Shown: positions 24,585 through 34,766 of the stretch, in pieces
Layout of the letters: the number at the start of each line of letters is the position of its first letter
How positions within the stretch are numbered: the stretch's first letter is position 1
Assembly: GCF_004357765.1 (NCBI RefSeq)
Contig: NZ_SMTE01000007.1
Location: 124,001 to 188,000, forward strand
Length of the DNA: 64,000 bases
From: Pseudomonas putida
Lineage (GTDB): Bacteria; Pseudomonadota; Gammaproteobacteria; Pseudomonadales; Pseudomonadaceae
Direction: 5' to 3'
Made by a program: the position numbers and the translations under genes
Notes under the pieces: model-generated
What the model was told of the DNA's origin: nothing
Databases searched by the model: none
What the model saw: the letters and a program-made list of their open reading frames with translations, nothing else

Positions 24585-26282
24585 ATGATCGAACATTTTT
24601 GGAAGGATAAGTACCCAGCCGGGATTACGGCGGAAATCAATCCTGACGAATTTCCCAATATCCAGGCAGTACTCAAGCAATCCTGCCAACGCTTTGCCGA
24701 CAAACCGGCCTTTAGCAACCTGGGCAAGACTATCACCTACGGCGAGCTGTATACCTTGTCCGGGGCGTTCGCGGCCTGGCTGCAACAGCACACCGACCTC
24801 AAGCCTGGCGACCGTATCGCCGTGCAACTGCCAAACGTCCTGCAATACCCGGTGGCGGTGTTCGGGGCAATGCGCGCGGGCTTGATCGTGGTCAACACCA
24901 ACCCGTTGTACACGGCGCGGGAGATGGAGCACCAGTTCAATGACTCGGGGGCCAAGGCCCTGGTGTGTCTGGCGAACATGGCCCACCTCGCCGAGAAGGT
25001 GGTGCCCAAGACCCAGGTCAAGCACGTCATCGTCACCGAAGTGGCCGACCTGTTGCCGCCACTCAAGCGCCTGCTGATCAACAGCGTGATCAAGTACGTG
25101 AAGAAGATGGTGCCGGCCTACCGCCTGCCCCAGGCGGTGCGCTTCAACGACGCATTGGCGCTGGGCAAGGGCCAGCCGGTTACCGAGGCCAATCCTCAGG
25201 CCAATGACGTGGCGGTGTTGCAATACACCGGGGGCACCACGGGCGTAGCCAAGGGGGCGATGCTCACCCATCGCAACCTGGTGGCCAACATGCTGCAATG
25301 CCGGGCATTGATGGGAGCCAATCTGCAGGAGGGCTGCGAGATCCTCATCACTCCGCTGCCGCTGTACCACATCTATGCCTTCACCTTCCATTGCATGGCG
25401 ATGATGCTGATCGGTAACCACAACGTGCTGATCAGCAATCCGCGCGACTTGTCGGCGATGGTCAAGGAACTGGGCAAGTGGAAGTTCAGCGGCTTCGTCG
25501 GCCTCAACACCTTGTTCGTCGCCCTGTGCAACAACGAGGCATTCCGCGCGCTGGACTTCTCCGCGCTGAAGATCACCCTTTCCGGCGGCATGGCCCTGCA
25601 ACTGAGCGTGGCCGAGCGCTGGAATGCCGTTACCGGCTGCGCCATCTGCGAAGGCTACGGCATGACCGAGACCAGTCCGGTGGCCACGGTCAACCCGGCC
25701 GAAGCCAACCAGGTCGGCACCATCGGCATTCCGGTGCCGTCGACCCTGTGCAAGGTCATCGACGACAGCGGTAACGAGTTGCCGCTGGGCGAGATTGGCG
25801 AGTTGTGCATCAAGGGGCCGCAGGTGATGAAAGGCTACTGGCAGCGCGAGGAGGCTACCGCCGAGATCCTCGACGGCGAGGGCTGGCTCAAGACCGGTGA
25901 CATCGCGCTGATCCAGCCCGATGGCTACATGCGCATCGTCGACCGCAAGAAGGACATGATCCTGGTTTCCGGTTTCAACGTGTATCCCAACGAGCTCGAA
26001 GATGTGCTCGCCAGCCTGCCGGGGGTGCTGCAGTGCGCCGCCATTGGTGTGCCGGATGAGAAATCCGGTGAAGTGATCAAGGTGTTCATCGTGGTCAAGC
26101 CGGGCATGACCTTGACCAAGGAGCAGGTCATGCAGCACATGCGTGCCAACGTCACCGGTTACAAGGTGCCGCGCTACATCGAGTTTCGCGATTCGCTGCC
26201 GACCACCAACGTCGGCAAGATCCTGCGCCGTGAACTGCGTGATGAAGAGTTGAAGAAGCAAGGTCTGAAGAAGATCGCCTGA
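24585..26282 (+). CDS. fadD1: Long-chain fatty acid-CoA ligase
   Basis: 565 residues from the ATG at 24585, preceded by AAGGAG. Motifs match those of the upstream paralogue: YTGGTTGVAKGAM, GYGMTETSP, GWLKTGDIALIQPDG, IVDRKKDMILVSGFNVYPNELE and the C-terminal GKILRREL. In pseudomonads the tandem FadD enzymes prefer different chain lengths and FadD1 generally carries most growth on long-chain fatty acids. The two copies agree in most of these blocks, which points to an old tandem duplication. It is followed by a strong hairpin. Confidence 0.93.
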   Translation: MIEHFWKDKYPAGITAEINPDEFPNIQAVLKQSCQRFADKPAFSNLGKTITYGELYTLSGAFAAWLQQHTDLKPGDRIAVQLPNVLQYPVAVFGAMRAGLIVVNTNPLYTAREMEHQFNDSGAKALVCLANMAHLAEKVVPKTQVKHVIVTEVADLLPPLKRLLINSVIKYVKKMVPAYRLPQAVRFNDALALGKGQPVTEANPQANDVAVLQYTGGTTGVAKGAMLTHRNLVANMLQCRALMGANLQEGCEILITPLPLYHIYAFTFHCMAMMLIGNHNVLISNPRDLSAMVKELGKWKFSGFVGLNTLFVALCNNEAFRALDFSALKITLSGGMALQLSVAERWNAVTGCAICEGYGMTETSPVATVNPAEANQVGTIGIPVPSTLCKVIDDSGNELPLGEIGELCIKGPQVMKGYWQREEATAEILDGEGWLKTGDIALIQPDGYMRIVDRKKDMILVSGFNVYPNELEDVLASLPGVLQCAAIGVPDEKSGEVIKVFIVVKPGMTLTKEQVMQHMRANVTGYKVPRYIEFRDSLPTTNVGKILRRELRDEELKKQGLKKIA

Positions 26283-26291
26283 TCTGCGCAG

Positions 26292-26321
26292 GCCTCATCG
26301 CCGGCTTGCCGGCGATGAGGC
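26292..26321. terminator. Perfect 14-bp hairpin between convergent genes
   Basis: GCCTCATCGCCGGC-TT-GCCGGCGATGAGGC, 9 bases after fadD1 and 8 bases after the convergent oxidase gene. It shares the ATCGCCGGC core with 12051-12080 and can act for both strands. Confidence 0.75.
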
Positions 26322-26329
26322 TGCTGAAA

Positions 26330-27637
26330 TCAGCGCAGTTTTTCGAGCATCTGGTAGTACCACATCCCCGCCGCCAACAGCGGATTGCCCAGCAGATCTC
26401 CCATCGGCACGCGCACGTGCTTGCACGCGGCGAAGGTGTCGAACTTCTCCAATGTGCCCGTGAGCGCCTCGGCCATGATCTCGCCCATGATGTGGCTGGT
26501 GGCGATACCGTGCCCAGAGTAGCCCTGGCAGTACCAGACGTTGTCCGACAGCTTGCCCAGCTGTGGGATGCGATTGACCACGATACCCATGGCGCAGCTC
26601 CACTGGAACTCGATCGGCACGCCTTTGAGTGCCGGGAAGGTGCGTTCGATGCAGGGGCGCAGTTCGCCTTCGATATCGCGTGAGTCCCGGCCCGAATAGT
26701 TGGCGCCACCGCCGAACAGCAGTCGCTTGTCGGCGGTGAGACGGTAGTAGTCGAGGACGAAGCGGCAGTCGTACACCGCCAGATCCTGCGGGTTGATCTG
26801 CTCGGCCAGGTCGCCCAGCGGTGCGGTGGTGACGATGCCGCCCATGGCGGGAAAGATCTTGCCCTTGAGCTGGCGTTTTTCCAGCTTGTGGTAGACGTCG
26901 CCGGCCAGCATCACCTGGCGCGCTTCGATCCGCCCCTTGGCGGTGACCACGGCAGGGCGCGGGCCGTGGACGATGTCCAGCACTTCGGAGTTCTCGAAGA
27001 TCAGCGCGCCCAGGCCATGGGCTGCGCGGGCCTCGCCCAGGCACAGGTTGAGCGGGTGCAGGTGCAGGTTGCGCTGATTCTTCAGTGCACCCAGGTACAG
27101 CGGGCTCTGCAGGTGGCGGGCGACACCTTCGCGGTCGAGCAACTGCACCTGCTCGCCCATGCCGCGGCGGTGGGCTTCGGCCTCGAAGCTGCGTAGTTCA
27201 TTCATGTGCGAAGGTTTCATCGCGGCATGCAGGTGACCTCGCTTGAGATCGCACTCGATGCCGTAGCGCGCCACGCGCTGCTCGATCACCTGGTGCCCGC
27301 GCCAGCGCAGGTGCCAGATGAAGTCATCCACTTCGGTGCCCAGACGGTTACGCATCTGTGCACGCATGGCCTCGTCACCCGAGAGACTGCCGGTCACCTG
27401 ACCGCCATTGCGGCCACTGGCCCCCCAGCCGATGCGGTTGGTTTCGACGATGGCCACTTTCAGGCCACGTTCGGCCAGTTCCACGGCGGTGGCAACGCCG
27501 GTGAAGCCGCCGCCGATGATGGCGACGTCGACCTGTACCGTGCCTTCGAGCTGCGGGTATTCGGTGTGGTCGTTGAGGCTGGCACTGTAGTAGGACGGCG
27601 CGCGCTGGGCCGGGCCGTGGTTCGCTGCTGCGTTCAT
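26330..27637 (-). CDS. puuB: FAD-dependent oxidoreductase, gamma-glutamylputrescine oxidase type
   Basis: 435 residues of the DAO family. The FAD-binding dinucleotide fold VDVAIIGGGFTGVATAVELAERG is at about residues 36-58, followed by GWGASGRNGGQV, which fits the covalent-independent glycine-oxidase/PuuB group. The C-terminal FAD motif YCQGYSGHGIATSHIMGE is also present. PuuB oxidises gamma-glutamylputrescine to the aldehyde with H2O2 release. The gene follows a glutamine-synthetase-like gene by 30 bases, the classic PuuA-PuuB pairing, so a role in polyamine use is probable but other gamma-glutamyl amines are possible. Confidence 0.8.
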   Translation of the reverse strand: MNAAANHGPAQRAPSYYSASLNDHTEYPQLEGTVQVDVAIIGGGFTGVATAVELAERGLKVAIVETNRIGWGASGRNGGQVTGSLSGDEAMRAQMRNRLGTEVDDFIWHLRWRGHQVIEQRVARYGIECDLKRGHLHAAMKPSHMNELRSFEAEAHRRGMGEQVQLLDREGVARHLQSPLYLGALKNQRNLHLHPLNLCLGEARAAHGLGALIFENSEVLDIVHGPRPAVVTAKGRIEARQVMLAGDVYHKLEKRQLKGKIFPAMGGIVTTAPLGDLAEQINPQDLAVYDCRFVLDYYRLTADKRLLFGGGANYSGRDSRDIEGELRPCIERTFPALKGVPIEFQWSCAMGIVVNRIPQLGKLSDNVWYCQGYSGHGIATSHIMGEIMAEALTGTLEKFDTFAACKHVRVPMGDLLGNPLLAAGMWYYQMLEKLR

Positions 27638-27667
27638 GGGTGTTCCTTGTTCTGAATGGGGTAGGGC

Positions 27668-29032
27668 TCAGGCCTGGTGCAGGTACCAGCGCCAGTCCTG
27701 CTCGCTGACTTCGGCCATGAACTGGCGGTACTCGGCACGCTTGACCTTCAGGTATACGCCGAGAAACGCCTCGCCTAGCGCTTCGCGGGCCCAGGTCGAT
27801 CGCTCCAGGGTCTCGAGTACGCTGAGCCAGTCGGTGGGCAGGTGCTCGTTGGCCTGGGCATAGCCGTTGCCTTCGACCGGCGCGCCGGGATCGAGCTGCT
27901 CGCGGATACCGCTGTGGGTGGCCGCCAGGATGGCTGCAGCGGCCAGATAGGGGTTGGCGTCGGCACCGCAGATGCGGTGTTCGATATGCCGGCTGGCCGC
28001 TGGGCCACCGGGCACCCGCAGGCTGACCGTGCGGTTGTCGACACCCCAGGTCGGCGCCAGCGGTGCATAGCTGTTGGCCTGGAAGCGGCGGAACGAGTTG
28101 GCGTTGGGGCAGAACAGCAGCAGCGAGTCGCGCAGGTGGCGCAACATGCCGGCCACAGCCTGACGCAACAATGGGGTGCCGGCCTTGTCGTCACTGGCGA
28201 ACAGGTTGTTGCCACCGCTGTCGGCCAGGCTCAGGTGCATGTGCATGCCGGTTCCGGCCAGGTGCGCGAAGGGCTTGGCCATGAAGCACGCCTGCATGCC
28301 ATGGGCGTGCGCCACGCCTTTTACCAGGCGCTTGTAGCGCACAGCCTGATCCATCGCAGCCAACGCGTCGCCGTGCTCCAGGGTGATTTCCACCTGGCCG
28401 GGCGCGTATTCGGAGATCGCCGTGCGTGCGGGAATCCCTTGGGCCTTGCAGGCGGCATAGAGGTCGGCGAGGAACGGCTCGATCTGCTCCAGTTCACGCA
28501 AGCCGTACACCTGGGTCGATCGTGGACGACCGCCATCGCTGTCCAGGGCCGGCTGCGGGCGGCCCTGGGCATCGCGTTGCTGGTCGAGCAGGTAGAACTC
28601 CAGCTCGCAGGCCATCACCGGGTGGTAGCCGTCGGCCTTGAGTGCTTCGATGGTACGCAACAGTACATGGCGAGGGTCGGCGACACTGGCGGGCAGGCCC
28701 TCGGTCGGGTGCATGCTGACCTGCACTGCAGCCGTCGGCACTCGCCGCCAGGGCAGCCGTACCAAGCTGCCTTCCAGAGGGTAGGCGCGGCAGTCGATAT
28801 CGCCGACGTCCCAGACCAGGCCTGAGTTTTCCACGTCGTCGCCATTGACGGTCAGGCCGAGGATGGTACTCGGCAGCGGTCGACCGCTCTGGTACACCGC
28901 CAGCAATTCGTCGCGGTGCAGCAGCTTGCCGCGGGGCACGCCATTGGCGTCGAGGATGAACAGTTCGAACAGTTCGACATCGGGGTTGGCAGCCAGAAAC
29001 TGGCTGGCCTGCTCTACAGGTGCAAAGTGCAT
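27668..29032 (-). CDS. Glutamine-synthetase-like gamma-glutamylpolyamine synthetase
   Basis: 454 residues from the ATG at 29032; an in-frame start 11 codons earlier exists and neither has a strong ribosome site. It belongs to the GS type III-like/PuuA group: ACELEFYLLD has the metal-binding Glu pair, GTGMHMHLSL the ATP-site region, NSFRRFQANSYAP and the RTVSLRVPG segment the substrate/ATP arginines, and EHRICGADANPYLAAAAI the final metal Glu. It would join glutamate to putrescine or another amine, feeding the adjacent oxidase. True GlnA is longer and carries an adenylylation loop not seen here. Confidence 0.85.
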   Translation of the reverse strand: MHFAPVEQASQFLAANPDVELFELFILDANGVPRGKLLHRDELLAVYQSGRPLPSTILGLTVNGDDVENSGLVWDVGDIDCRAYPLEGSLVRLPWRRVPTAAVQVSMHPTEGLPASVADPRHVLLRTIEALKADGYHPVMACELEFYLLDQQRDAQGRPQPALDSDGGRPRSTQVYGLRELEQIEPFLADLYAACKAQGIPARTAISEYAPGQVEITLEHGDALAAMDQAVRYKRLVKGVAHAHGMQACFMAKPFAHLAGTGMHMHLSLADSGGNNLFASDDKAGTPLLRQAVAGMLRHLRDSLLLFCPNANSFRRFQANSYAPLAPTWGVDNRTVSLRVPGGPAASRHIEHRICGADANPYLAAAAILAATHSGIREQLDPGAPVEGNGYAQANEHLPTDWLSVLETLERSTWAREALGEAFLGVYLKVKRAEYRQFMAEVSEQDWRWYLHQA

Positions 29033-29534
29033 GTTTTTTCGCTCGTGGGCACACCGGGCCGCCACGTTTGCGGGCGGTCCAGCTGGGTCGAGCGGCCAGA
29101 CAACGGCCGCGTTCGGTCACAGGGGCGAGAGCGAGGTATCCGGTGGGCGGGCGTGCCGGCAGTGCCACAGGGCCCAGAAGGCGAGGATGACGTGGACCAG
29201 CGGATTTTCACCGGCGCAGGTCCTGGCCTTCGGTAGCGAAGGGCGGGGCAGCGGGGGCGCGATGGTCGGGACGGGGATCATGCCTTGGATACTCACATGG
29301 GGCTTAAGGTTGATTAAAGCAGTGAATGGCAACCTTTACGTTGGGGTTGGCTAAACATTTGGGGCGTTAGGGCGGGCCCTTTCGCTTTCAGACTCGACGC
29401 AATCCTGTAGGAGCGGGTTTACCCGCGAAAGGGCCTGCACAGAAAGCAAAGAACCCACAAATCTGCGACAATCGCGCATCCTCACGAATGCCGATCATGA
29501 AAAAGCAGGCTCACCTGCATCACTAAAAAGCCCC
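29033..29534. other. Intergenic region with one REP and a possible operator
   Basis: This 502-base divergent spacer holds no convincing gene. A single REP unit (CTGTAGGAGCGGGTTTACCC...) lies at 29404-29437. AAGGTTG (29306-29312) and its complement CAACCTT (29330-29336) form an inverted repeat with a 17-base spacer, which could be a regulator site for the polyamine genes. Nine codons starting at the ATG at 29498 end in TAA before the hrpA start; I see no reason to call them a gene. Confidence 0.6.
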
Positions 29535-32500
29535 ATGACTGACCACGCCATCGACAAACTGCTGCAAAACCTCGACCACGCCATGATCGCCGACCGCCAC
29601 CGTCTGCGCCGGCAATTGCATGAGCTGCGCAAGCGCCCCGATGAGGCGAAGCTCGCGCAGTGGGTGGAGAAGGTCCAGGCGTCCTGCGCCCAGGTCACCG
29701 CACGGCAGAACAGCGTGCCGCAGATTCGCTACGACGACAGCCTGCCGATCGCCGCCAAGCGCGACGAAATCAAGAAGGCCCTGGCCGAGCATCAGGTGTT
29801 GGTGATCGCCGGCGAAACCGGATCGGGCAAGACTACCCAGTTGCCGAAGATCTGTCTGGAGTTGGGCCGGGGCAGCCATGGTCTGATCGCCCATACCCAG
29901 CCCCGCCGGATCGCGGCACGCAGCGTGGCGGCCCGGGTCGCCGAAGAACTCGGCACGCCGCTGGGCGCGCTGGTCGGCTATCAGGTGCGCTTCGAGGACC
30001 AGAGCGATGCCAACACCCTGGTCAAGCTGATGACCGACGGCATTCTGTTGGCTGAGACCCAGCACGATCGCTTCCTCGAGCGCTACGACACGATCATCGT
30101 CGACGAAGCCCACGAGCGCAGTCTGAACATCGATTTTCTGCTCGGCTACCTCAAGACTCTGCTGCACCGCCGCCCTGACCTGAAACTGATCATCACCTCG
30201 GCGACCATCGACCTTGAGCGCTTCTCCAAGCACTTCGATGGCGCGCCGATCATCGAGGTGTCCGGCCGTACCTACCCCGTCGAAACCTGGTACCGGCCAT
30301 TGACCAGCGAACAGGACGAGGAAGGCAATCAGGTCGAGGAGGACCTCACGGTCGACCAGGCGATCCTCGCCACCCTCGACGAGATCGCCCACCACGAGCG
30401 CAGCAACGGCAAGGGGCCGGGCGATGTGCTGGTGTTCCTGCCTGGCGAGCGTGAGATCCGCGATGCCGCCGAGATTCTGCGCAAGGCGCAGCTGCGCCAC
30501 ACCGAGATCCTGCCGCTTTACGCACGCTTGTCGCCGGCCGAGCAGCAACGCATTTTCCAGCCGCACACCGGACGTCGGGTGGTGCTTGCCACCAACGTGG
30601 CGGAAACCTCGCTGACCGTACCCGGCATTCGTTACGTGATCGATACCGGTACTGCCCGCATCAGCCGCTACAGCTACCGCGCCAAGGTCCAGCGCCTGCC
30701 GATCGAGGCGGTGTCCCAGGCCAGCGCCAATCAGCGCAAGGGGCGTTGTGGACGGGTCGAGCCTGGTATTTGCGTACGGCTGTACAGCGAGGAGGACTTC
30801 AACGGCCGGCCTGCCTTCACCGATCCAGAGATCCTGCGCACCAACCTGGCGGCGGTGATCCTGCAGATGTTGCACCTGCGCCTAGGCGCCATCGACGCTT
30901 TCCCCTTCATCGAGCCGCCGGATGGCAAGGCCATCAGCGATGGCTTCAATTTGTTGCAGGAGCTGTCGGCGGTCAACCGCGAGAACCAGCTGACCCCGCT
31001 CGGGCGCCAATTGGCGCGTTTGCCGATCGATCCTCGGCTGGGTCGCATGCTCCTCGAAGGCGCCCGCCAGGGCAGCCTGCAGGAGGTGTTGATCGTGGCC
31101 AGTGCCTTGTCGGTACAAGACCCGCGCGAGCGCCCACCCGAGCGCCAGCAGGCCGCCGACCAGGCGCATGCCCAGTGGAAGGATGTCGATTCCGACTTCG
31201 CCGCGCTGGTGAATCTGTGGCGTGGCTTCGAGGAGCAGCGTCAGGCTTTGACCGCCAGTCCGCTGCGCAACTGGTGCCGCAAGCACTTCCTCAATTACCT
31301 GCGGCTTCGTGAATGGCGAGACGCCCACCGCCAGCTGGCGCTGATCTGCCGCGACCTGCAACTGGCGGTGAACAAGGAACCGTGCGATTACCAGAAGCTG
31401 CACAAGGCGATCCTCAGTGGACTGCTCAGCCAGATCGGCCACAAGACCGAGGACGGCGACTACCAAGGTGCTCGTCAACGGCGCTTCTGGGTCCATCCAT
31501 CGTCAGGCATCGGGCGCAAGCGCCCGCAGTGGGTGATGGCAGCCGAACTGGTCGAAACCACCAAACTGTATGCGCGGATGGTGGCCAAGATCGAGCCCGA
31601 CTGGATCGAGCCGTTGGCCGGCCACCTGGTCAAGAAGAACCACTTCGAACCGCATTGGGAGAAGAAGCGCGGGCAGGTGGTGGCCTACGAACAGATCACC
31701 TTGTACGGCTTGATCCTGGTCGGTCGCCGCCCCGTGCACTTCGGCCCGATCGATCCGGTCATCTCGCGGGAGCTGTTCATTCGTGAAGGCTTGGTGGGGG
31801 GTGAAATCCAGTCACGGGCCAAATGCCTGGCGGCCAACAAGCGCCTGCTCGAACAGCTCGACGAGCTGGAGGCCAAGGCCCGCCGGCGTGACATCCTGGC
31901 CGACGAGGAAACCCTCTACGCCTTCTACGAGGCGCGCCTGCCCGCGGAGATCCACCAGACCGCGACCTTCGACAGCTGGTATCGGATGAACAGCCAGAAG
32001 GACGCCAACCTGCTGATCATGCGCGAGGAAGACGTTCTGGCCCGTGAGGCCAGCGAGGTCACTGCGGCGCAATACCCGGACACCCTGCAGTTGGGCGAAC
32101 TGCGCCTGCCGCTGAGCTACCACTTCGAACCTGGGCACCCCCGGGACGGCGTAACGGTGCGCGTGCCAGCCCCATTGCTGCCGAGCCTGCCGGGCGAGCG
32201 CCTGGAATGGCTGGTGCCAGGGCTGATCGAAGCCAAGTGCGTGGCACTGGTACGCAACCTGCCCAAGGCCCTGCGCAAGAACTTCGTGCCGGTGCCTGAC
32301 TTCGTCAAGGCGGCGCTGGCGCGCATGAGTTTCGGCCAGGGCGCGTTGCCTCAGGCGCTGGGTCAGGAACTGCTGCGCATGACCGGTGCCCGTGTGCCGG
32401 ACGAAGCTTGGGAGGAGTCGGTGAGCCTGGTCGAAGGGCATCTGCGGATGAACATCGAAGTTCTCGATGGCCAGGGCAAGTTCCTTGGCGAGGGCCGTGA

Positions 32501-33440
32501 TCTGGCTGAACTGACCGCGCGCTTCGCTGCCGCCAGCCAGGCGGCCTTGGCCGTGCCACGTAACGACAAGGCCGAACAACCGGTGCAGGCCAAGGCTTTC
32601 AGCGAAGTTGCGCAGACGGCTCAGCAAAAGATCGCCGGGCTGTCGATGACGGTTTACCCAGCACTGGTCGAGGAAAACGGCACGGTTCGCGAAGGGCGTT
32701 TCTCGACCCAGGCCGAGGCCGAGTTCCAGCACCGCCGCGCCCTGCAGCGTCTGTTGCTGCAACAGCTGGCGGAGCCGGCCAAGTTCCTGCGCGGCAAGCT
32801 GCCGGGCCTGACCGAGTTGGGCCTTTTGTACCGGGAGCTGGGCCGTATCGAAGCGCTGGTGGAGGACATCCTGCTGGCGAGCCTGGACACCTGCATCCTC
32901 GAAGGCGAGTCACCGTTGCCCCGCGATGGTGCCGCGCTGGCCGGACTCGCCGAACGCAAGCGCGGCAACTGGGCAGAGCATGCCGAGCGCCTGGCGCGCC
33001 AGACCCTGGAGGTCCTCAAGCTGTGGCATGGCCTGCAGAAGCGCTTCAAGGGCAAGATCGACCTGAGCCAGGCAGTTGCGCTCAACGACATCAAGCAGCA
33101 ATTGGCCAACCTGGTGTATCCGGGCTTCGTGCGCGAGACGCCGAATGCCTGGTTCAAGGAGTTGCCGCGCTACCTCAAGGCGGTGGAACTGCGCCTGGAA
33201 AAACTCGGTGCGCAGGTGCAGAAGGACCGGGTGTGGAGCGGCGAACTGGGCAACCTCTGGGCCCAGTACAAGGCCCGTGCCGACAAGCATGCCCAGGAAG
33301 GCAAGCGTGACGAGCAGTTGACCCTGTACCGCTGGTGGTTGGAGGAATACCGGGTGTCGTTGTTCGCCCAGCAGTTGGGGACGAAGGTGCCTATTTCGGA
33401 CAAGCGACTGAGCAAGCAGTGGAGTCAGGTGGAAGGCTAA
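29535..33440 (+). CDS. hrpA: ATP-dependent RNA helicase HrpA
   Basis: 1301 residues, the usual length of HrpA. DEAH-box motifs: GETGSGKT at 93-100, TQPRRIAA near 121, DEAH at 190-193, SAT (ITSATIDLERF) near 223, and the motif V-VI region TNVAETSLTVPGIRYVIDTG and QRKGRCGRV near 350-410. The helicase-associated and OB domains follow, then the long C-terminal DUF3418 domain. It works in mRNA and ribosome metabolism; in E. coli HrpA rescues stalled ribosomes. No clear ribosome site precedes the ATG. Confidence 0.97.
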   Translation: MTDHAIDKLLQNLDHAMIADRHRLRRQLHELRKRPDEAKLAQWVEKVQASCAQVTARQNSVPQIRYDDSLPIAAKRDEIKKALAEHQVLVIAGETGSGKTTQLPKICLELGRGSHGLIAHTQPRRIAARSVAARVAEELGTPLGALVGYQVRFEDQSDANTLVKLMTDGILLAETQHDRFLERYDTIIVDEAHERSLNIDFLLGYLKTLLHRRPDLKLIITSATIDLERFSKHFDGAPIIEVSGRTYPVETWYRPLTSEQDEEGNQVEEDLTVDQAILATLDEIAHHERSNGKGPGDVLVFLPGEREIRDAAEILRKAQLRHTEILPLYARLSPAEQQRIFQPHTGRRVVLATNVAETSLTVPGIRYVIDTGTARISRYSYRAKVQRLPIEAVSQASANQRKGRCGRVEPGICVRLYSEEDFNGRPAFTDPEILRTNLAAVILQMLHLRLGAIDAFPFIEPPDGKAISDGFNLLQELSAVNRENQLTPLGRQLARLPIDPRLGRMLLEGARQGSLQEVLIVASALSVQDPRERPPERQQAADQAHAQWKDVDSDFAALVNLWRGFEEQRQALTASPLRNWCRKHFLNYLRLREWRDAHRQLALICRDLQLAVNKEPCDYQKLHKAILSGLLSQIGHKTEDGDYQGARQRRFWVHPSSGIGRKRPQWVMAAELVETTKLYARMVAKIEPDWIEPLAGHLVKKNHFEPHWEKKRGQVVAYEQITLYGLILVGRRPVHFGPIDPVISRELFIREGLVGGEIQSRAKCLAANKRLLEQLDELEAKARRRDILADEETLYAFYEARLPAEIHQTATFDSWYRMNSQKDANLLIMREEDVLAREASEVTAAQYPDTLQLGELRLPLSYHFEPGHPRDGVTVRVPAPLLPSLPGERLEWLVPGLIEAKCVALVRNLPKALRKNFVPVPDFVKAALARMSFGQGALPQALGQELLRMTGARVPDEAWEESVSLVEGHLRMNIEVLDGQGKFLGEGRDLAELTARFAAASQAALAVPRNDKAEQPVQAKAFSEVAQTAQQKIAGLSMTVYPALVEENGTVREGRFSTQAEAEFQHRRALQRLLLQQLAEPAKFLRGKLPGLTELGLLYRELGRIEALVEDILLASLDTCILEGESPLPRDGAALAGLAERKRGNWAEHAERLARQTLEVLKLWHGLQKRFKGKIDLSQAVALNDIKQQLANLVYPGFVRETPNAWFKELPRYLKAVELRLEKLGAQVQKDRVWSGELGNLWAQYKARADKHAQEGKRDEQLTLYRWWLEEYRVSLFAQQLGTKVPISDKRLSKQWSQVEG

Positions 33441-33625
33441 ACTTCCGCAGATGTGGCAATATTGAGGCAATTTGGGCCGCGTTGTGGCCCTTTCGCGGGG
33501 GCAGAGTCGAGGAACCCGCGTAGGAGGGCACTGCCCTCGTCATTGAGTTGGTACTAAAGTGCCATTATTCAGTCATGTTTTCTGCCAGCGCCCCGTGGCG
33601 ATGGCCTTTGACCAGAGGAACGACC

Positions 33626-34747
33626 GTGCATAACGTCGTGATCAGCGGCACCGGCCTGTATACCCCGGCCCAGAGCATTTCCAACGAAGAACTGGTGCAG
33701 TCCTTCAACACCTGGGCGCAGCAGTACAACCAGGACAACGCCGCCGCCATCGAGCGCGGCGAACTCGAAGCCGCGCCCGAATCCAGCGCCGCGTTCATCG
33801 AGAAGGCCTCGGGCATCAAGAGCCGCTTCGTCATGGACAAGGACGGCATTCTCGACCCGCAGCGCATGAAGCCGCGCCTGCCGGAGCGCTCCAACGACGA
33901 GCCGTCGATTCTCTGCGAGATGGCTGTGGCTGCTGCCCGCCAGGCCTTGCAGCGTGCCGGGCGTACCGCCGCGGATGTCGACGGAGTGATCGTCGCCTGT
34001 TCCAACCTGCAGCGTCCGTACCCCGCCATTGCCATCGAAGTGCAGCAGGCGTTGGGCATCCAGGGCTTTGCCTTCGACATGAACGTGGCCTGCTCGTCGG
34101 CCACCTTCGGCATTCAGACCGCCGCCAACAGCGTGCAACTGGGCCAGGCCCGTGCGGTGCTGATGGTCAACCCGGAGGTGTGCACCGGCCACCTCAACTT
34201 CCGTGACCGCGACAGCCATTTCATCTTCGGGGACGCCGCCACCGCCGTGCTGATCGAGCGCGCCGACCTGGCCACCTCGGAGCATCAGTTCGATATCGTC
34301 AGCAGCAAGCTGTGGACCGAATTCTCCAACAACATTCGCAACAACTTCGGCTTCCTCAACCGCGCAGCCGAAGAGGGCATCGGTGCGCCCGACAAGCTGT
34401 TCATCCAGGAGGGGCGCAAAGTCTTCCGCGAGGTGTGCCCGAAGGTCGCCGAGCTGGTTGGTCAGCACCTGGAGGAGAACGACCTGCAACCATCCGACGT
34501 GAAGCGCTTCTGGCTGCACCAGGCGAACCTGAGCATGAACCAGCTGATCGTCAAGAAGCTGTTGGGGCGTGAGGTGGATGAGCAGGAAGCGCCAGTGATC
34601 CTCGATCGCTATGCCAATACCAGTTCGGCGGGGTCGGTGATTGCCTTCCACCTGTACCAGGATGATCTGGCTCCGGGTGCGCTGGGTGTACTGAGTTCGT
34701 TTGGGGCGGGGTATTCGATCGGGAGCGTGATCCTGCGCAAGCGCTGA
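33626..34747 (+). CDS. Beta-ketoacyl-ACP synthase III-like enzyme (FabH-type shunt enzyme)
   Basis: 373 residues from a GTG at 33626, chosen because AGAGGA lies 7 bases upstream and the product then begins at the natural first strand (HNVVISGTGLYTP). The catalytic Cys is in NVACSSATFG, the His in FWLHQAN, and the Asn in DRYANTSSAGS. It matches the P. aeruginosa PA3286 type, which condenses beta-oxidation acyl-CoAs with malonyl-ACP and so feeds degraded fatty acids back into synthesis (recalled knowledge). Its nearness to fadD and phaJ genes fits that role. Confidence 0.88.
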   Translation: MHNVVISGTGLYTPAQSISNEELVQSFNTWAQQYNQDNAAAIERGELEAAPESSAAFIEKASGIKSRFVMDKDGILDPQRMKPRLPERSNDEPSILCEMAVAAARQALQRAGRTAADVDGVIVACSNLQRPYPAIAIEVQQALGIQGFAFDMNVACSSATFGIQTAANSVQLGQARAVLMVNPEVCTGHLNFRDRDSHFIFGDAATAVLIERADLATSEHQFDIVSSKLWTEFSNNIRNNFGFLNRAAEEGIGAPDKLFIQEGRKVFREVCPKVAELVGQHLEENDLQPSDVKRFWLHQANLSMNQLIVKKLLGREVDEQEAPVILDRYANTSSAGSVIAFHLYQDDLAPGALGVLSSFGAGYSIGSVILRKR

Positions 34748-34766
34748 GTTCTGTGGCGCCTGTTCA

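Noticed and set aside
29117-29332. 71-residue minus-strand ORF upstream of the synthetase
   Set aside because: Low-complexity Pro/Ala/Leu content and it overlaps the probable promoter region.
33548-33625. Upstream ATG extending the ketosynthase by 26 residues
   Set aside because: No ribosome site, and the extension does not match the fold start; the GTG at 33626 has AGAGGA.
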